From Euptelea pleiosperma (taxonomy: Eukaryota; Streptophyta; Magnoliopsida; Ranunculales; Eupteleaceae): a stretch of 64,000 bases of DNA. This document shows positions 54,001-64,000 of this stretch, one piece after another (position 1 is the first letter of the stretch; every line of letters starts with the position of its first letter). Position numbers and translations under genes: made by a program. The stretch is taken from NCBI GenBank assembly GCA_035048495.1, contig CM068549.1, positions 20,953,440 through 21,017,439 of the forward strand, written 5' to 3'. Below the pieces are notes generated by a model. The model had not been told where the DNA came from. It saw only the letters and a program-made list of their open reading frames with translations, and searched no databases.

Positions 54001-57000
54001 TTACTAAGCGGGTTATTCTGCGTAAAAGAAAACGGAAGACTCAAAATATTCATGATGATTCAAAGCGTGAGAAAATTGAAACAGAAGTTCAATCTGGTTT
54101 GGATGCTCTTGCAACCAATGATCAACATTATGATACAATTGAATCTGGTTTGGATGGCCGTCCTGCACTTACATCCAATGATCAAGATCGCGATACAGGA
54201 CCAGATATGTTCAGATGTTTATCGTGCTTCAGCTTTTTCATTCCAACAGGTATAAATCTGTCCCAAACCAATGAAAAAGGTTCTCACTGTTTACTACTAT
54301 ATTGTTTGTTATACTGTATAGTACCATGGTCTATTTGTGTGGGTGATAAAAAATCATGATATGATTATTAGGGGTGCACTCTACAGTTTATTAGCATATC
54401 ATATGAATGGTTTCTGTTCTTCTAAACGGGTAGTGGGCATTCAAATTCATATACTAGTAATGTATGAGAAATTTGTCTTCATCATATCATACCCATCATG
54501 CCAATCGTATTAAAAAGAAAGATAAGTGGATAAGAATTTCTTATGTCCTCCCTAGTCACCTGAGCTTTGAAATCAATTAGCTACGATCCTGCTTTAGTTT
54601 AAAGAGATAAAGAAGAAAAGAAGAGGAAGTGTATTAAGAGAGTTGGGCAAAACTAGTTTGTATTCCCCACACAAATACTAGTCTTTGTGGAACTACTGAC
54701 CACCATAATTATAGTGCCTTTAATGAAGGGCAGAAAAATAAATCAACAATAATAAATTAAGAGACTAAGCTAACCCTTGTAAGGTTTCTAATCCTCCAAT
54801 ATGATTAAACACCAAGCAACACCAACTCTACACTTATCGAAGGTAGTCAATAGGATATTATCAATCAAAATGCCCAACTAGGACAGAGGAGTGCAGAGGA
54901 ATAATAAAGTGCCTTTTCAGGTATGTAGAGGAAAATAGATAACAAATAAGGTAGAAGATATAAAGAGAAGAAAGGACTAATCTACCATCTTCAAGCAAAG
55001 TATCTCAACATATGTACATTGTAACTCTCAATGTTGCACACATTCCAACCACGGGGATCATGTCTTTTGAGGTGGCCATGATCATGATGTCAGCAAGATG
55101 GGGGTTCATGCTTGAATATAGTGTATTTATGTCAAATATCTATATTTATGTTATTCACGCAAACATGCTTGTAGTCCATTTTATGTTTCTTTCTTTTTTG
55201 CTTCTTTCTGTGAAACCTTTGTTGTAAATTTTACATGACGGGGGTTTTAATTCCCCCTTTTTACACTTTTTTACTTATAAAACCTGTAGGGTATTTTTGC
55301 AACACCCCCTTGAAACTCTAAAGTATATAGTAATACCCTCCTTATAGTTTCAAACTTTAGGAATACCCCCCTTGACCTAGTTTAACAGTTTCAAGTTAAA
55401 ATGGACTTGAATCAAACGCTGTTAGCGTTGTATTTGTAATATCTGGTCCTTTCATAGATGCATTAACAGGCTCATGATGCATGTCATGTTTTAATGCAAG
55501 TCAAATGACGGTTAAACTAGGTTCACACACTGTTAGCATTGTATTTGTAATATTTGGTCCTTTCATAGATGCATTAACAGGCCCATGATGCATGTCATGT
55601 TTTAATGTGAGTCAAATGACGGTTAAACTAGGTCAAGGGGGGTATTCCTAAAGTTTGAAAGTATAGGAGGGCATTACTAATAAATTTCGAATTTCAGGGG
55701 TTGTTACAAAAAACCTAAAAATGTAAAAAATATGTTTGTGGTTTTCCCTGGACAAACAACTATTCCTTGAAGATTAGTTACTTGTTCCAAAAAAAAAATA
55801 TTAGTTACATTTTATTTTTATTTTTATAGATAACTATGTAACAAGGACACGGAGATATGTGTCGTATTCGACATGGATACGGAGTGTCAGAAACGCTGAC
55901 CCCCACAAACCAGGGTTTTAAATTTCGTCGAAACCAATGAAATTTCGAAGAAATTTTTGTTACGACCCCTACTGAAACCAAAATACTACAAAATCTGAAA
56001 TTTCGTAATTCAAATAAAAAGTGGGATAATTAATAGATTTTTCCTATATTTAAGGCACAAATTAAGATTTCTTTATCTTAGGAATTGTAGAGAGAGAGAG
56101 AGAGTGAGAAGATTTTATTTCTAATTTCCTATAAATAAGGGATTTTAATAAATCTTTTAGCTGAAATTTTGTTTTTTTTCCAAGATTTTTTCCAAATTTC
56201 AAAATTTCACCTGAAATTTCGGTTTCAACCTTGGCCGAAACCTAGTAAAAAACGAAATTTAAATACTTGCCACAAACCCAGTACGTCGATGCGTCCATAT
56301 CGTTCATTATTTATGCTGAAAGATATATCTTTTAAAAACTATAGTTCATGTTAAGTATGTAATATAGAAAGAATGTATTCAGATTTAGCTGAGATATGTT
56401 AAAATCCCATAAACTATATACAAATAATAGTTGAAAGCAAATTTTTTGAATAAACTGAGATTTATTTAAAAAGGTGTGTCGGCATGTGTCAAACACGTGA
56501 ATACGGCAAGGTGTCCAACATGGCAAATTCTTAGAAGACGAAGTATCTTTGTTACATAGATAGGAAGAAGTGTTTTTGTGTAATTAAACATGTAGTTTCA
56601 CAAGTTAGGGAAAAAAGTTTCCCATGTACAAAGTGTTACTATTTACACCACCCTTAGCTAGAGAATCCATGTTTTAAAATATGGATGTTAATGTAAATAA
56701 CAACTCTTAAAACGGTAACGCCCTGACCCGTTGCTTTTCTTCCTGTTATAACGCCCAAAACCATGGTTCGAAGTCTTGGCCGATCTCGTTTTGGATCGGG
56801 CGATCCGAATCGGGATTGATGCCCACCGATCCGGCGAAATCTTGGCTGTCCCGAACGAAACGACTGAGATTTGAGCGAAACAACTATGTATACCAACGGA
56901 TCATTGGGCCAACACAACATGTGCGCAGGAAAACACTATCCGTTAACACGCCCTCCTCAACAGGAATACACTCCGCTGGAGACTTGAACCGGCGACCTCC

Positions 57001-60000
57001 CAGACCTTAAGACTCTGATACCATGTTAAACAACCATTTATCCCAAAAGATCGACCTGTCGGGGAAAGGCGAAACAACTATGTATATCAACGGGTCGTTG
57101 GGCCAACACAATATGTGCGCGGGAACACGCCATCCGCTAACACGCCCCATCAGTGGGAATACACTCTACTGGAGACTTGAACTCACGACCTCCCAGGCCT
57201 TAAGGCTCTAATACCATGATAAACAACCATTTACCCCAAAAGATTGACCTGTTGGGGAAATGCGAAACAACTATGTATACCAACGGGTCGTCGGGCCAAC
57301 ACAACACGTGCATGGGAAAACACCATCCGCTAACATTACCCCTGATAAATAGCTAATCCCACATTTGTGCAGCAACACTCCCAAGATTCTGTAACAATAT
57401 GACTGACAAATCACTCATATAAAAGCTTGAATAAGTACGATCGATGATGTCAATATGATTTGGTGTTTTTTCTATGGTAAGAGTTAAGTCATTGCAGTTG
57501 AACTGCAACCAATCAATTATTTAACATTGTGCCATGCTTACATGCATAAGGAAAGCACGTGCAAGTGGATGCCATGTGCATTCCATACAGTCACAAACTT
57601 AACCAATAGTCCAATTGCGAATAAACCTTTTGGTTATCTTGGTGTTCACTTTAGACAAACTTACACGAGTTTGATGTTCATTACTCTACTGTTTTATAAT
57701 TGATTAGCAGTCTCATATTTCTCATGATGGGCTATCATATTTAAATATTAAGTTGATTTCAACAGTGGCTGGTTTTAAATTATTCCGGATTTTTGGAGAT
57801 AGAGGTGAACGTAAAAGCATGCGAAGTCCTCTGCAGATGCCTGATAGGAACCTAAGAACAGGTGATCAAGGTAATATACTGTGTTCAATTCTTAAATTGT
57901 TGAACTGAGTTGGATACTGAGCATTTGCATGACTTGTGATTATGTATTCTCTTCGCTAGTGCTTGTAACAACTTTCAATAGGAGTAGGCTATGATGCTCG
58001 GATATGGACACGGACACGGATACGAGAAATGGGGATTCGACTCGACATTTTCCAAAATTAAGGACATGGATACGGATACGAGTATCCTATTTTGTAGTTC
58101 AAAATTTTTATTTTTTCTAATTTTTTCAACTTTTTATGAAGGATACGTGGGGATACATGTCGGTAGAGTGTCCGGTGTCCGTATCCACGTCGACACGACA
58201 CGGCACTGGTACGAGGCACTAGTACAGGTATCCGGGTATCATAGGGAGCAGGGACCTTACCTCTTTCGGTGAAATTGTCTACCACAAGCAATATGCAGAT
58301 GATAAGTATTGGTTTCTTCAGCTAGAGTACTCATGCTCTTAAATAAATTTTGAAATACATAAAGCAAGCATCATTTTGTTTCCCGATTCCATTTAATAGC
58401 TGTGGTGTGTTTGCATATGATATATTCCATAATAGAAATAGATTATTTTGCCCATCAGGAGGTCGGTAAGTTCCCTCCTGTTAGGCTGTGACATCCATCG
58501 GTATACTTTCACTGGATTTCTATTGCTTGAGATCCTCCAAGATGTTGATTCACATATTTAGTTGTAGATGATAAAAGGCATAGAATTTGAAGAGAATGAT
58601 TAATTCGGTGTTAATGATGCAAATACATTAACTTATAGAAACTATGATCTTGAGATTTGTAACAATAGATTGTATCCAGCATATACTTAGATACTTGGAA
58701 TACGGAAGTTTTCTAGTGTCCTTACAAGGTTTCATCATCATTTATGCCTTATCCCATATATTTGGGGTTGGCAACTTGCATCCTATTTCGCTAGTTGACT
58801 TTGTTTAGAGGTATAATCTTCTGTTAAAGCACAAGTCTTCAGATTTTTTTTTTACTACCTCCATCCATGTCATTTTCGGTCTTCCTTTTTCCCCTTTAAG
58901 GCCTTCAACTTGCACCAAAGCGCTCCTTACTGGTACCATTGTTGTCTTCATTGCACATGCCCAAATCATCTCAATCGCTCCCTTATTTTTTCTCTTGTCG
59001 GGGCTATTTCCTAGATTTCCTCGAATATGCTCATTTCTGATTTTTTTCCTCCCAGTTTTTTCATTCATCCATATTATTAATGTAGCAAAAGAGTATTTCT
59101 GTACTATTACCTTTATTACAGTGTCAATAGATGTAATAATTAGTTTAAGTAAGAAGATTGCCTCGATGGTCGACCTTCCCGGCATAAATCCAAATTGGTT
59201 TTCAGATATCCTTGTCTTTTGCCTTAATCTTTGCTTCATCACTCTTTCCCATAGTTTCATAGTGCTCATAAGTTTTATGCTACAGTAGTTTGTGCAGCTC
59301 TGTACATCTCCTTTGTTCTTGTTTATAGGCACTATAGTACTTCTTCTCCATTTATCTGACATTTTTCTTGTCTTCAAGTTATTGTTAAATAACTTAGTAA
59401 ACACACTCTAACCCTATAATTGATTTTGTTCACGATAATGCTTAAGAAGAAATTCTATTGGATGAATTGGCATGGGGGAGAAAGAAGAGGAAGAAGTATA
59501 TCAATAAGAATTGACAGCCTTACATTGATAGAAAAAATTCTTTTTTGACAGCCCTTCTGGCTGTTTTATTTTCAGATGGCTTTATCTTCATTTCTTTTGT
59601 GAGCAGCATCGTGTCCTTTTGTGGTTGGGGTCAGCACTTGTTGGAACACTGATTTAAATACACTAATGAAGATCCCTTAATGAAATAACTCTTCAGGTTA
59701 TACTACATGGAGTTATCATTCCAGTCAATAAATGTGTCCATTTTCCACCATGAATGGGTTTGCATGGAACTATGTCCGATGTGTCAGTATCATATATTCT
59801 TCTCTACCTGCATGCTTAAATATACAGGTAAAATATAGTTCTGAACTTCTGAACTCTTTAGTTTGGCTTTTCTATAAGATTAAGAGGGATATCGAAATAC
59901 TAAATTCTTTTATTATATGTAAAATTGAAATATATTGCTATCATCCTGACTTGAATAAAGACATTTGGTGTATAGAATGGAATGGTAGAACTTGATTCTT

Positions 60001-62126
60001 GAATAAAGAGAAAATGTCTTCACTGTCAGTATTTCAGTGTTAAACTTGGATGACATATGGTGACATCCAGTTGTTCTTCAATGCTGACATGAGATTCGTG
60101 AGCGATAATCAATGCTTTTCTCTCATGCTTTTGCAAAATTAAACCACATCTGGCTAATGCAGGGGATGATTATACAATACAGCATGGTGAAGAAGATGCT
60201 GGTGAAGAATTGAATCCATCACAAGTTCTACCCCTCGATCCGAAAAGTGATAATGTCCCATCAATGCCAGGAGTTTCTTTGTCTAACAAATCTCTTCTTC
60301 AGAGTGGAGAACCTGTAAATGTTGCAGATGGGGAACCTAAGGAAGACGGAAAAGATTTTGTAGTTTCTCCGGAACTGGAATCAGCATTGCTTGAAGAAAT
60401 TGGTGTTGAAGAGACACCTGATGGTGCAATGAAAAAGAACAGTGCAGGTATGGGACAAGAATCTCAGGTCATAAAGGAGAAGGATAAACCAGAATTCATT
60501 TTACATAGTGGAAAAGCCACTTGCTTTGAAATTATGTTGTCTACATTTGGTTATGGTGCTGTCACATCCAAGTAAATTATGTAGTTCTGTTCTCCAACCA
60601 TAACTAATGCAGCTGTAGGCTTGGACTGTTGTACAAGTACCACTCTCTGAGTTCTTTGTAGAAGTCATAAAAATGCAGCATGCACTTTTTATTTTTATAT
60701 TTTTGATAAGCAAGCATGCACTTATATTGACTTACAGTACCATATGCTTTTAGCATCAGTATTACCAATTATAGAATCTGTGAAAGTATAAAACTCATGA
60801 GGACCTTATTTCTGCCCTTCATCCGTGTTGGCTTATAGCACTTTTCTGTTAAATTGGCAATATATACTCCTTTTCCTTTTTTTGTTGTTCTGCAATTAGT
60901 TCATTATAACCCCATACTTCTTTTCTCTTTCCTACTATATTTCTAGAAATAGGTTTTTTTTTTCTATACTGATGCAGCGCAACATGTGGAATGAGATATG
61001 GTTGAATAAATGATCATCCACTTGTTCTCTACTGGTGAATAATACAATAGATGCCAATTTTCCATGCATGCAATGTTTCAGAAAGCTCTATACATGTTAT
61101 GCTTGACATATTGATGAAGGGGACAATGCAGTGGAACATGCTGAGGAAGTTGAACTGTTGAATCCATCATGCTCTTCGGACAAAGTACTAACCCATCGGG
61201 AAACTGATCATTTAGCAAAAGCATTTTCTGGCAAAACTCTTGTTAAGGTCGGAGAACCTGGAGAAGATGTAAGGTTGAAACCTCAGAAAGATGGACAAAA
61301 TTTTCTGTATTCTTCAAAGCTGGGATCCTTTCAAATTGGTGTTAGGGTGAAATTAGATGGTGCAGTAGGAAATAATAGTGCAGGTATGGGACAAGATTCT
61401 AAAGAAACACATGGAAATGATGAGCCCAAAGGCTGTATTAGTGAAAACACCACAATCTTCGATCTGATTTATCTCCAAGATTATGGTGCTTGCAGATGTA
61501 GAAGGCACTGCACCTTATTCACTAAACATTAAATAATAAAACCCTAGTGGAAATGATTCAAGATTTGTTTACAAACAATCATTAATATAATTAGTAAGAT
61601 CTATTTTCTAAATTACTCATTGAACTCATAATATTCATTGATACACTTATTTTGATTTCAGCACTTTTTCGGTCCATCAAATTTCCATGTTTTATTTTAT
61701 TAATTCAAAATAATGAAGGAAAATATTAGAAGCTTATTTTCCTCCATATTCATGGTTCCCTCATCAATTTTCGACTATTTCTAGCAACAAATATGCCTTT
61801 TCCATTTATAGTTGCGATGCTAAGCTCATCATAAAACACACTTATTTTTCTTGCCTGTGATGCTTCCTTATAAGCTAGCCTTGTTACTTGATTTAAATTT
61901 ATGTATGTAACTTTTTCAGATGAAAAGGATGCAACTTCACTACCGACAACATCTCCACTGCTCAGTGAATCTCCTGTGAACAAGCAAGTGGATGTTTCAA
62001 CAGGGAAACTTTGGAAAAATGAGCAAAATGTTCTACGTTCATCCATGCAAGGAGTTGCTCTTCTTGTAGAAACTCAAATTGGCACTAAAGAGAAACATGA
62101 TGGTGCAAGTAAAACGACTGATAAAG
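50787..62126 (+). CDS. Membrane protein of ER body-like (MEB/VIT1-like), 5' part of gene
   Basis: Exons 50787-51090, 52910-53059, 53629-54249, 57766-57870, 60163-60447, 61120-61383, 61920-62126: 645 codons plus one base, with all seen junctions in phase 1 and continuing past the window. ATG 50787. Order: acidic start MEREEEWEGEEEVLVDL, Gly-Asn repeat, YFDRDEG-IWKCRHCIWTYRM with HIQNPKGHCHG (zinc-finger-like), a long acidic linker, two CxxC modules (LFCPKCNSCITKRVIL, FRCLSCFSFFIPT), GFKLFRIFGDRGERKS, then three related acidic exons. These blocks are diagnostic of plant membrane-protein-of-ER-body-like proteins; Arabidopsis MEB1/MEB2 lie in the ER-body membrane and end in a CCC1/VIT1 iron-manganese transporter domain. 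That C-terminal domain is not in this window. Likely a real gene; function by family. Confidence 0.85.
52040..52304. repeat. 133-bp tandem duplication in MEB-like intron 1
   Basis: Two adjacent copies starting tggcatgaattatg (52040) and tggcacaaattacg (52173), sharing tattgttttagggaggcagg and gaattccgtgaacaaagtg; several point differences. Confidence 0.85.
52910..53059 (+). CDS. MEB-like gene exon 2
   Basis: 150 nt; acceptor gctgaag, donor aaag|gtcagt. Encodes GIWKCRHCIWTYRM...HIQNPKGHCHGPMNVKTL, the signature CxxC/HxnH block of the family. Confidence 0.88.
53629..54249 (+). CDS. MEB-like gene exon 3
   Basis: 621 nt; acceptor gattgtag, donor acag|gtataa. Acidic Ser/Asp/Glu-rich linker, then FCPKCNSCITKRVILRKRKR and FRCLSCFSFFIPT. 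Contains a short AHAHAHAR repeat and two SGLD...NDQ repeats. Confidence 0.88.
55287..55720. mobile_element. Long-TIR MITE with internal tandem duplication
   Basis: Left arm gggtatttttgcaacacccc, actttaggaatacccccctt, gacctagtttaac; right arm gttaaactaggtcaaggggg, gtattcctaaagtttg. Between them a 111-bp unit (gttagcgttgtatttgtaat...gacggttaaactagg) occurs twice, starting at 55421 and 55532. Confidence 0.75.
55834..56559. mobile_element. Palindromic-word element (GACACGGATACGG type)
   Basis: Inverted ends ctatgtaacaaggacacgg and gtatctttgttacatag; the body consists of acacgg, gacatggatacgg, gtgtcggcatgtgtc words. A relative without the ends resolved is at 57985-58240. Interrupted by the element at 55911. 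Confidence 0.65.
55911..56269. mobile_element. Palindromic-word MITE (GAAATTTCG type), 8-bp TSD
   Basis: 359 bp, left edge CAGGGTTTTAAATTTCG, right edge CGAAATTTAAATACTTG, perfect 8-bp target duplication CCACAAAC (55903-55910, 56270-56277). Body rich in gaaatttcg and gaaacc words. Sits inside a second word-type element (55834-56559). Confidence 0.85.
56700..56875. repeat. Palindromic-word element (GATCCGAATCGG type)
   Basis: cttaaaacggtaacgcc, then ccatggttcgaagtcttggc and gatcgggcgatccgaatcgg. Joined directly to the truncated TRIM LTR at 56878, so its right part is lost. Confidence 0.5.
56878..57335 (-). mobile_element. Tandem TRIM array, LTR-internal-LTR-internal-LTR
   Basis: On the minus strand: LTR 57335-57217 (119 bp), internal 57216-57143, LTR 57142-57024 (119 bp), internal 57023-56949, truncated LTR 56948-56878. 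Element-strand LTR begins TGTTAGCGGATGG and internals begin TGGTAT(T/C)AGAG, then a GGTTCAAGTCTCC or AGTTCAAGTCTCC word. Sharing of a middle LTR suggests unequal recombination between copies. No clear target duplication. Lies in intron 3 of the MEB-like gene. Confidence 0.85.
57766..57870 (+). CDS. MEB-like gene exon 4
   Basis: 105 nt; acceptor ttcaacag, donor caag|gtaata. Encodes AGFKLFRIFGDRGERKSMRS, conserved after the second CxxC block in this family. Confidence 0.85.
57985..58240. repeat. Palindromic-word element, second GACACGGATACGG copy
   Basis: Starts near ggctatgatgctcggatatg, then ggacacggacacggatacg, and ends with cacgtcgacacgacacggc and gtatccgggtatc. Same vocabulary as 55834-56559. 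Confidence 0.6.
58728..59410 (-). mobile_element. LINE reverse-transcriptase fragment with internal deletion
   Basis: Minus strand has a 199-codon open run joining an RT motif block (NYCSIKLMSTMKLWERVMKQ, ENQFGFMPGRSTIEAIFLL) directly to the LINE tail (NEHIRGNLG...RPKMTWMEVVKKK). The catalytic YxDD region is missing, so it is dead. The 3' end is tatgccttatcccatatatttgg in plus orientation. Lies in an intron of the MEB-like gene. Confidence 0.85.
60163..60447 (+). CDS. MEB-like gene exon 5 (repeat unit A)
   Basis: 285 nt; acceptor taatgcag, donor gcag|gtatgg. Encodes GDDYTIQHGEEDAGEELNPS...ALLEEIGVEETPDGAMKKNSAG. The last ~25 residues resemble the ends of exons 6 and 7. Confidence 0.8.
61120..61383 (+). 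CDS. MEB-like gene exon 6 (repeat unit B)
   Basis: 264 nt; acceptor gatgaag (weak pyrimidine tract), donor gcag|gtatgg, the same donor context as exon 5. Encodes GDNAVEHAEEVELLNPS...KLDGAVGNNSAG. Confidence 0.75.
61920..62126 (+). CDS. MEB-like gene exon 7 (repeat unit C)
   Basis: 207 nt; acceptor tttttcag, donor aaag|gtatgc. Encodes DEKDATSLPTTSPLLSESPV...EKHDGASKTTDKG. Ends in phase 1, so more exons must follow beyond 64000. Confidence 0.75.
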
Positions 62127-62245
62127 GTATGCAATGAGATTCACAAGAAAGTTTTGAATGGGAAACTTATGGTTTTGCATGACCATGTGCCCTGATATTA
62201 TTTATGAACTTTCAGTTGAATGGATTTTGTGCTTCCACATGCAAC

Positions 62246-63176
62246 CATGGTTTAAAATATCGTTCCGTTCCATTGCCTCAGTAAGCTGACGGAACAAGAT
62301 GTCTCGACTGAGATGGAACGAGACAAGGGAAAAAATAGTATATGTCGCAATAAGATTTAACCATTTTTTAATGTTTACTTAGGCTACACATTTGTTTTTA
62401 GCATTTATTTGTGTTATAACAGACATCTGTTGTTAGTGTGTTGTTTGGCTGTGTGGCCAGCACACTCTGCCTCTGTTAGACATGTGGACGCTTTGATATA
62501 CATTGTTTCTACTCTCTCTAACAGCTTAAGCTTTTAGGGTAAAGTAGTTGTCAACATGCTATCAGTAGGCTGCGGGTTCGAGTTCTCGACACAGTGCTGA
62601 TGGGAGTTGTTGTTAGAGTGTGTTGTTTGGCTGTGTGACCAGCACTCTGCCTTTGTTAGACCTGTGGACCCTTTGATATGCATTGTTTCTCCTCCCTCTA
62701 ACAGCTTAAGCTTTTAGGTTAAAGTGGTTGTCAACAGCCATGAAAATAAGCTTTTAACCAGTTTTAGTACTTAAATTAGACTTTTGGTTTTGGCATGAGA
62801 CGATGTTAAGGTCCTTGACCTTAACGAAGGGTTTTTGCGAAGATTTTTCGAAAGAAGAGAGAGAGATATAGAAATGAGATAAGAGTTTAGATTATTATTG
62901 CTTGCCTTGATTCCTAACATCTATTACAATAAATAGAGAGATACCTAGCCTAATTAAGGAAAGCTACTCTTTAAAATAGAAACCTATCTTATTCTGAACT
63001 ACTTTATTTAGGTTATTAATTTAAGAAACATTCCTAGCATAAAAATGGAAGCTATCCTAACTTAGAAACATTCCTAATCTGGGATCCTATTAGACGATAC
63101 ATTTCCCTTTGTATCGTCTCGGTACATTACTCGAATGAGACGTCTCGGCCGAGACGGAACGAGATTTTGAACCATG
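62246..63176. mobile_element. Palindromic-word element (GAGACGGAACGAGA type) with nested TRIM
   Basis: Left edge CATGGTTTAAAATATCGTTCC, right edge GAACGAGATTTTGAACCATG, 8-bp near-perfect TSD (catgcaac 62238-62245, cctgcaac 63177-63184). Contains the TRIM 62428-62736 and other sequence. Confidence 0.8.
62428..62736 (+). mobile_element. TRIM retroelement, third copy
   Basis: LTRs 62428-62556 and 62608-62736, both 129 bp and similar to the TRIM at 17786 (tgttgttagtgtgttgtttg...gttgtcaaca). The primer site is degraded (TGCTATCAG) and the 51-bp internal domain has GGTTCGAGTTCTCG. Nested in a 931-bp element with 8-bp TSD at 62246-63176. Confidence 0.9.
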
Positions 63177-63309
63177 CCTGCAACTAACAAACCCTGCATT
63201 TTATTCCTCAGATAACTATCTCCTTCTCTATTCTTCTCTCTCTTATTATGATTTATTATTATTACGACAACGATGACAATGATTATTATTATTATTATTA
63301 TTATTGATA

Positions 63310-63480
63310 TATTTTTTTGAATAAGTATATTTGTATATGCATTAAAGGGGGACAAGCCCCAAAAAAAGAACAAGGAAAGGCTTTACAAACTTCCAAGAGG
63401 GAAACCAGCCAACAAAATTTACAAAATCATCCAGTACGCAAATTGCTACAAACAAAAGATTCACAACTTGATATAAACCC
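63310..63480 (-). mobile_element. Probable L1-type LINE 3' tail
   Basis: gaataagtatatttgtatatgc then gggggacaagccccaaaaaaag, typical antisense plant L1 3' end. A (TTA)n microsatellite precedes it. Confidence 0.5.
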
Positions 63481-64000
63481 GTTAGCTGAGATTCCTTTGA
63501 TTTCCTTGAGCATTGAGAACCAAAAGAATAGCTTAGACATGATCTTCTGGATGGCTTGCTCGTGGGATTCAGCTTTGTCTTCAATTATTCTGTTGTTTCT
63601 TTCCTTCCATACTCACTAACAAATGGCAAAAGGAAGGAGACGCCAAAGGATCTTCCAAATCTTGAGAAATGAACATTACACCAGCCCTTGATGATGCCCT
63701 TTAGATTACTTGGCATAACCCACAAAATGCTGAAAAGATCGAGGTAGTAATACTATATCTGCGATGAGAAAGCACATTGGATCAAAAGGTGGTGATGTAG
63801 GACATTTAACCAATACTCCCCAAAAGCTGCGACTGTTGGTAGCGTGAGATTAAATTCCTTTATCTCATAGGATCTATCTAGGTTCTCGGTCGACACGACC
63901 CCTCGTGGGCCCATATCACACAGGCCACCCCACCCCGAGTGTGCCCCATATTACGCAGGCTGCCCCACTCGAGCCCGGTGTGAAAATGCCCTTACATTAA

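Larger units (their letters stand above)
62127..64000. other. MEB-like intron to right edge
   Basis: Contains the 62246-63176 element with its TRIM, a (TTA)n repeat at 63279-63306, the L1-like tail and unassigned sequence; no further MEB exon recognised. Confidence 0.55.

Noticed and set aside
54250..57765. Extra MEB-like exons between exon 3 and exon 4
   Set aside because: FIPT joins directly to the GFKLFRIFGD block in phase; intervening open frames lie in MITEs, word elements and TRIMs.

Overview
The window is nuclear DNA of a flowering plant: AT-rich, intron-bearing genes with canonical GT/AG splice sites, dense nested plant retrotransposons (tRNA-iMet primer sites), TRIMs, a CACTA transposon and many MITEs. 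Very long transposon-filled introns and many old DNA-element remnants suggest a woody, large-genome angiosperm, possibly a magnoliid; the exact lineage is an inference I cannot settle from sequence alone.

Only two host genes are convincing. (1) On the minus strand, 25301 down to 4173, a complete TatD-family metal-dependent DNase is split into eight to nine small exons over about 21 kb. All metal-ligand motifs and all splice junctions I could check are intact, although its introns hold an intact Copia, a decayed Copia nested in a TRIM, LINE fragments, an LTR remnant and a hAT MITE. Exon 4 is tandemly duplicated (101-bp unit) and a decayed second copy of exon 7 lies in an intron. (2) On the plus strand from 50787, the 5' part of a membrane-protein-of-ER-body-like gene (MEB, VIT1/CCC1 iron-transporter relative). 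Seven exons are visible, internal junctions are all phase 1, and three successive exons look like diverged duplicates; the membrane domain must lie beyond the right edge.

Between them, 27179-44673 is a degenerate ~17.5-kb CACTA (En/Spm) transposon with recognisable 5'-CACTACACCAAA termini, subterminal AACGGTTTNAAACCGTT repeats, broken TNPD and TNPA genes, an intact zinc-knuckle/GRF zinc-finger ORF, and three spliced-looking exons of a FUS3/LEC2-type B3 transcription-factor domain, probably captured host DNA. It is itself flanked by an inverted repeat of about 110-190 bp.

Retroelements: an intact Copia (10515-15902, minus) with two identical 207-bp LTRs, perfect TSD and a full-length 1463-aa polyprotein looks very recent. 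A related older Copia (17867-23481, plus) has three stops and two compensating deletions and sits inside an LTR of a 129-bp-LTR TRIM. Further TRIMs are at 7354, 56878 and 62428. Several MITE-like elements with 8-bp TSDs share CA(T/A/G)GGTTTTAAA-type edges but have bodies built from different short palindromic words. A dispersed module (core 'catccatacggtc...ccacgtggctcat') recurs in both orientations across the whole window. No tRNA, rRNA, CRISPR or bacterial-type feature was seen.
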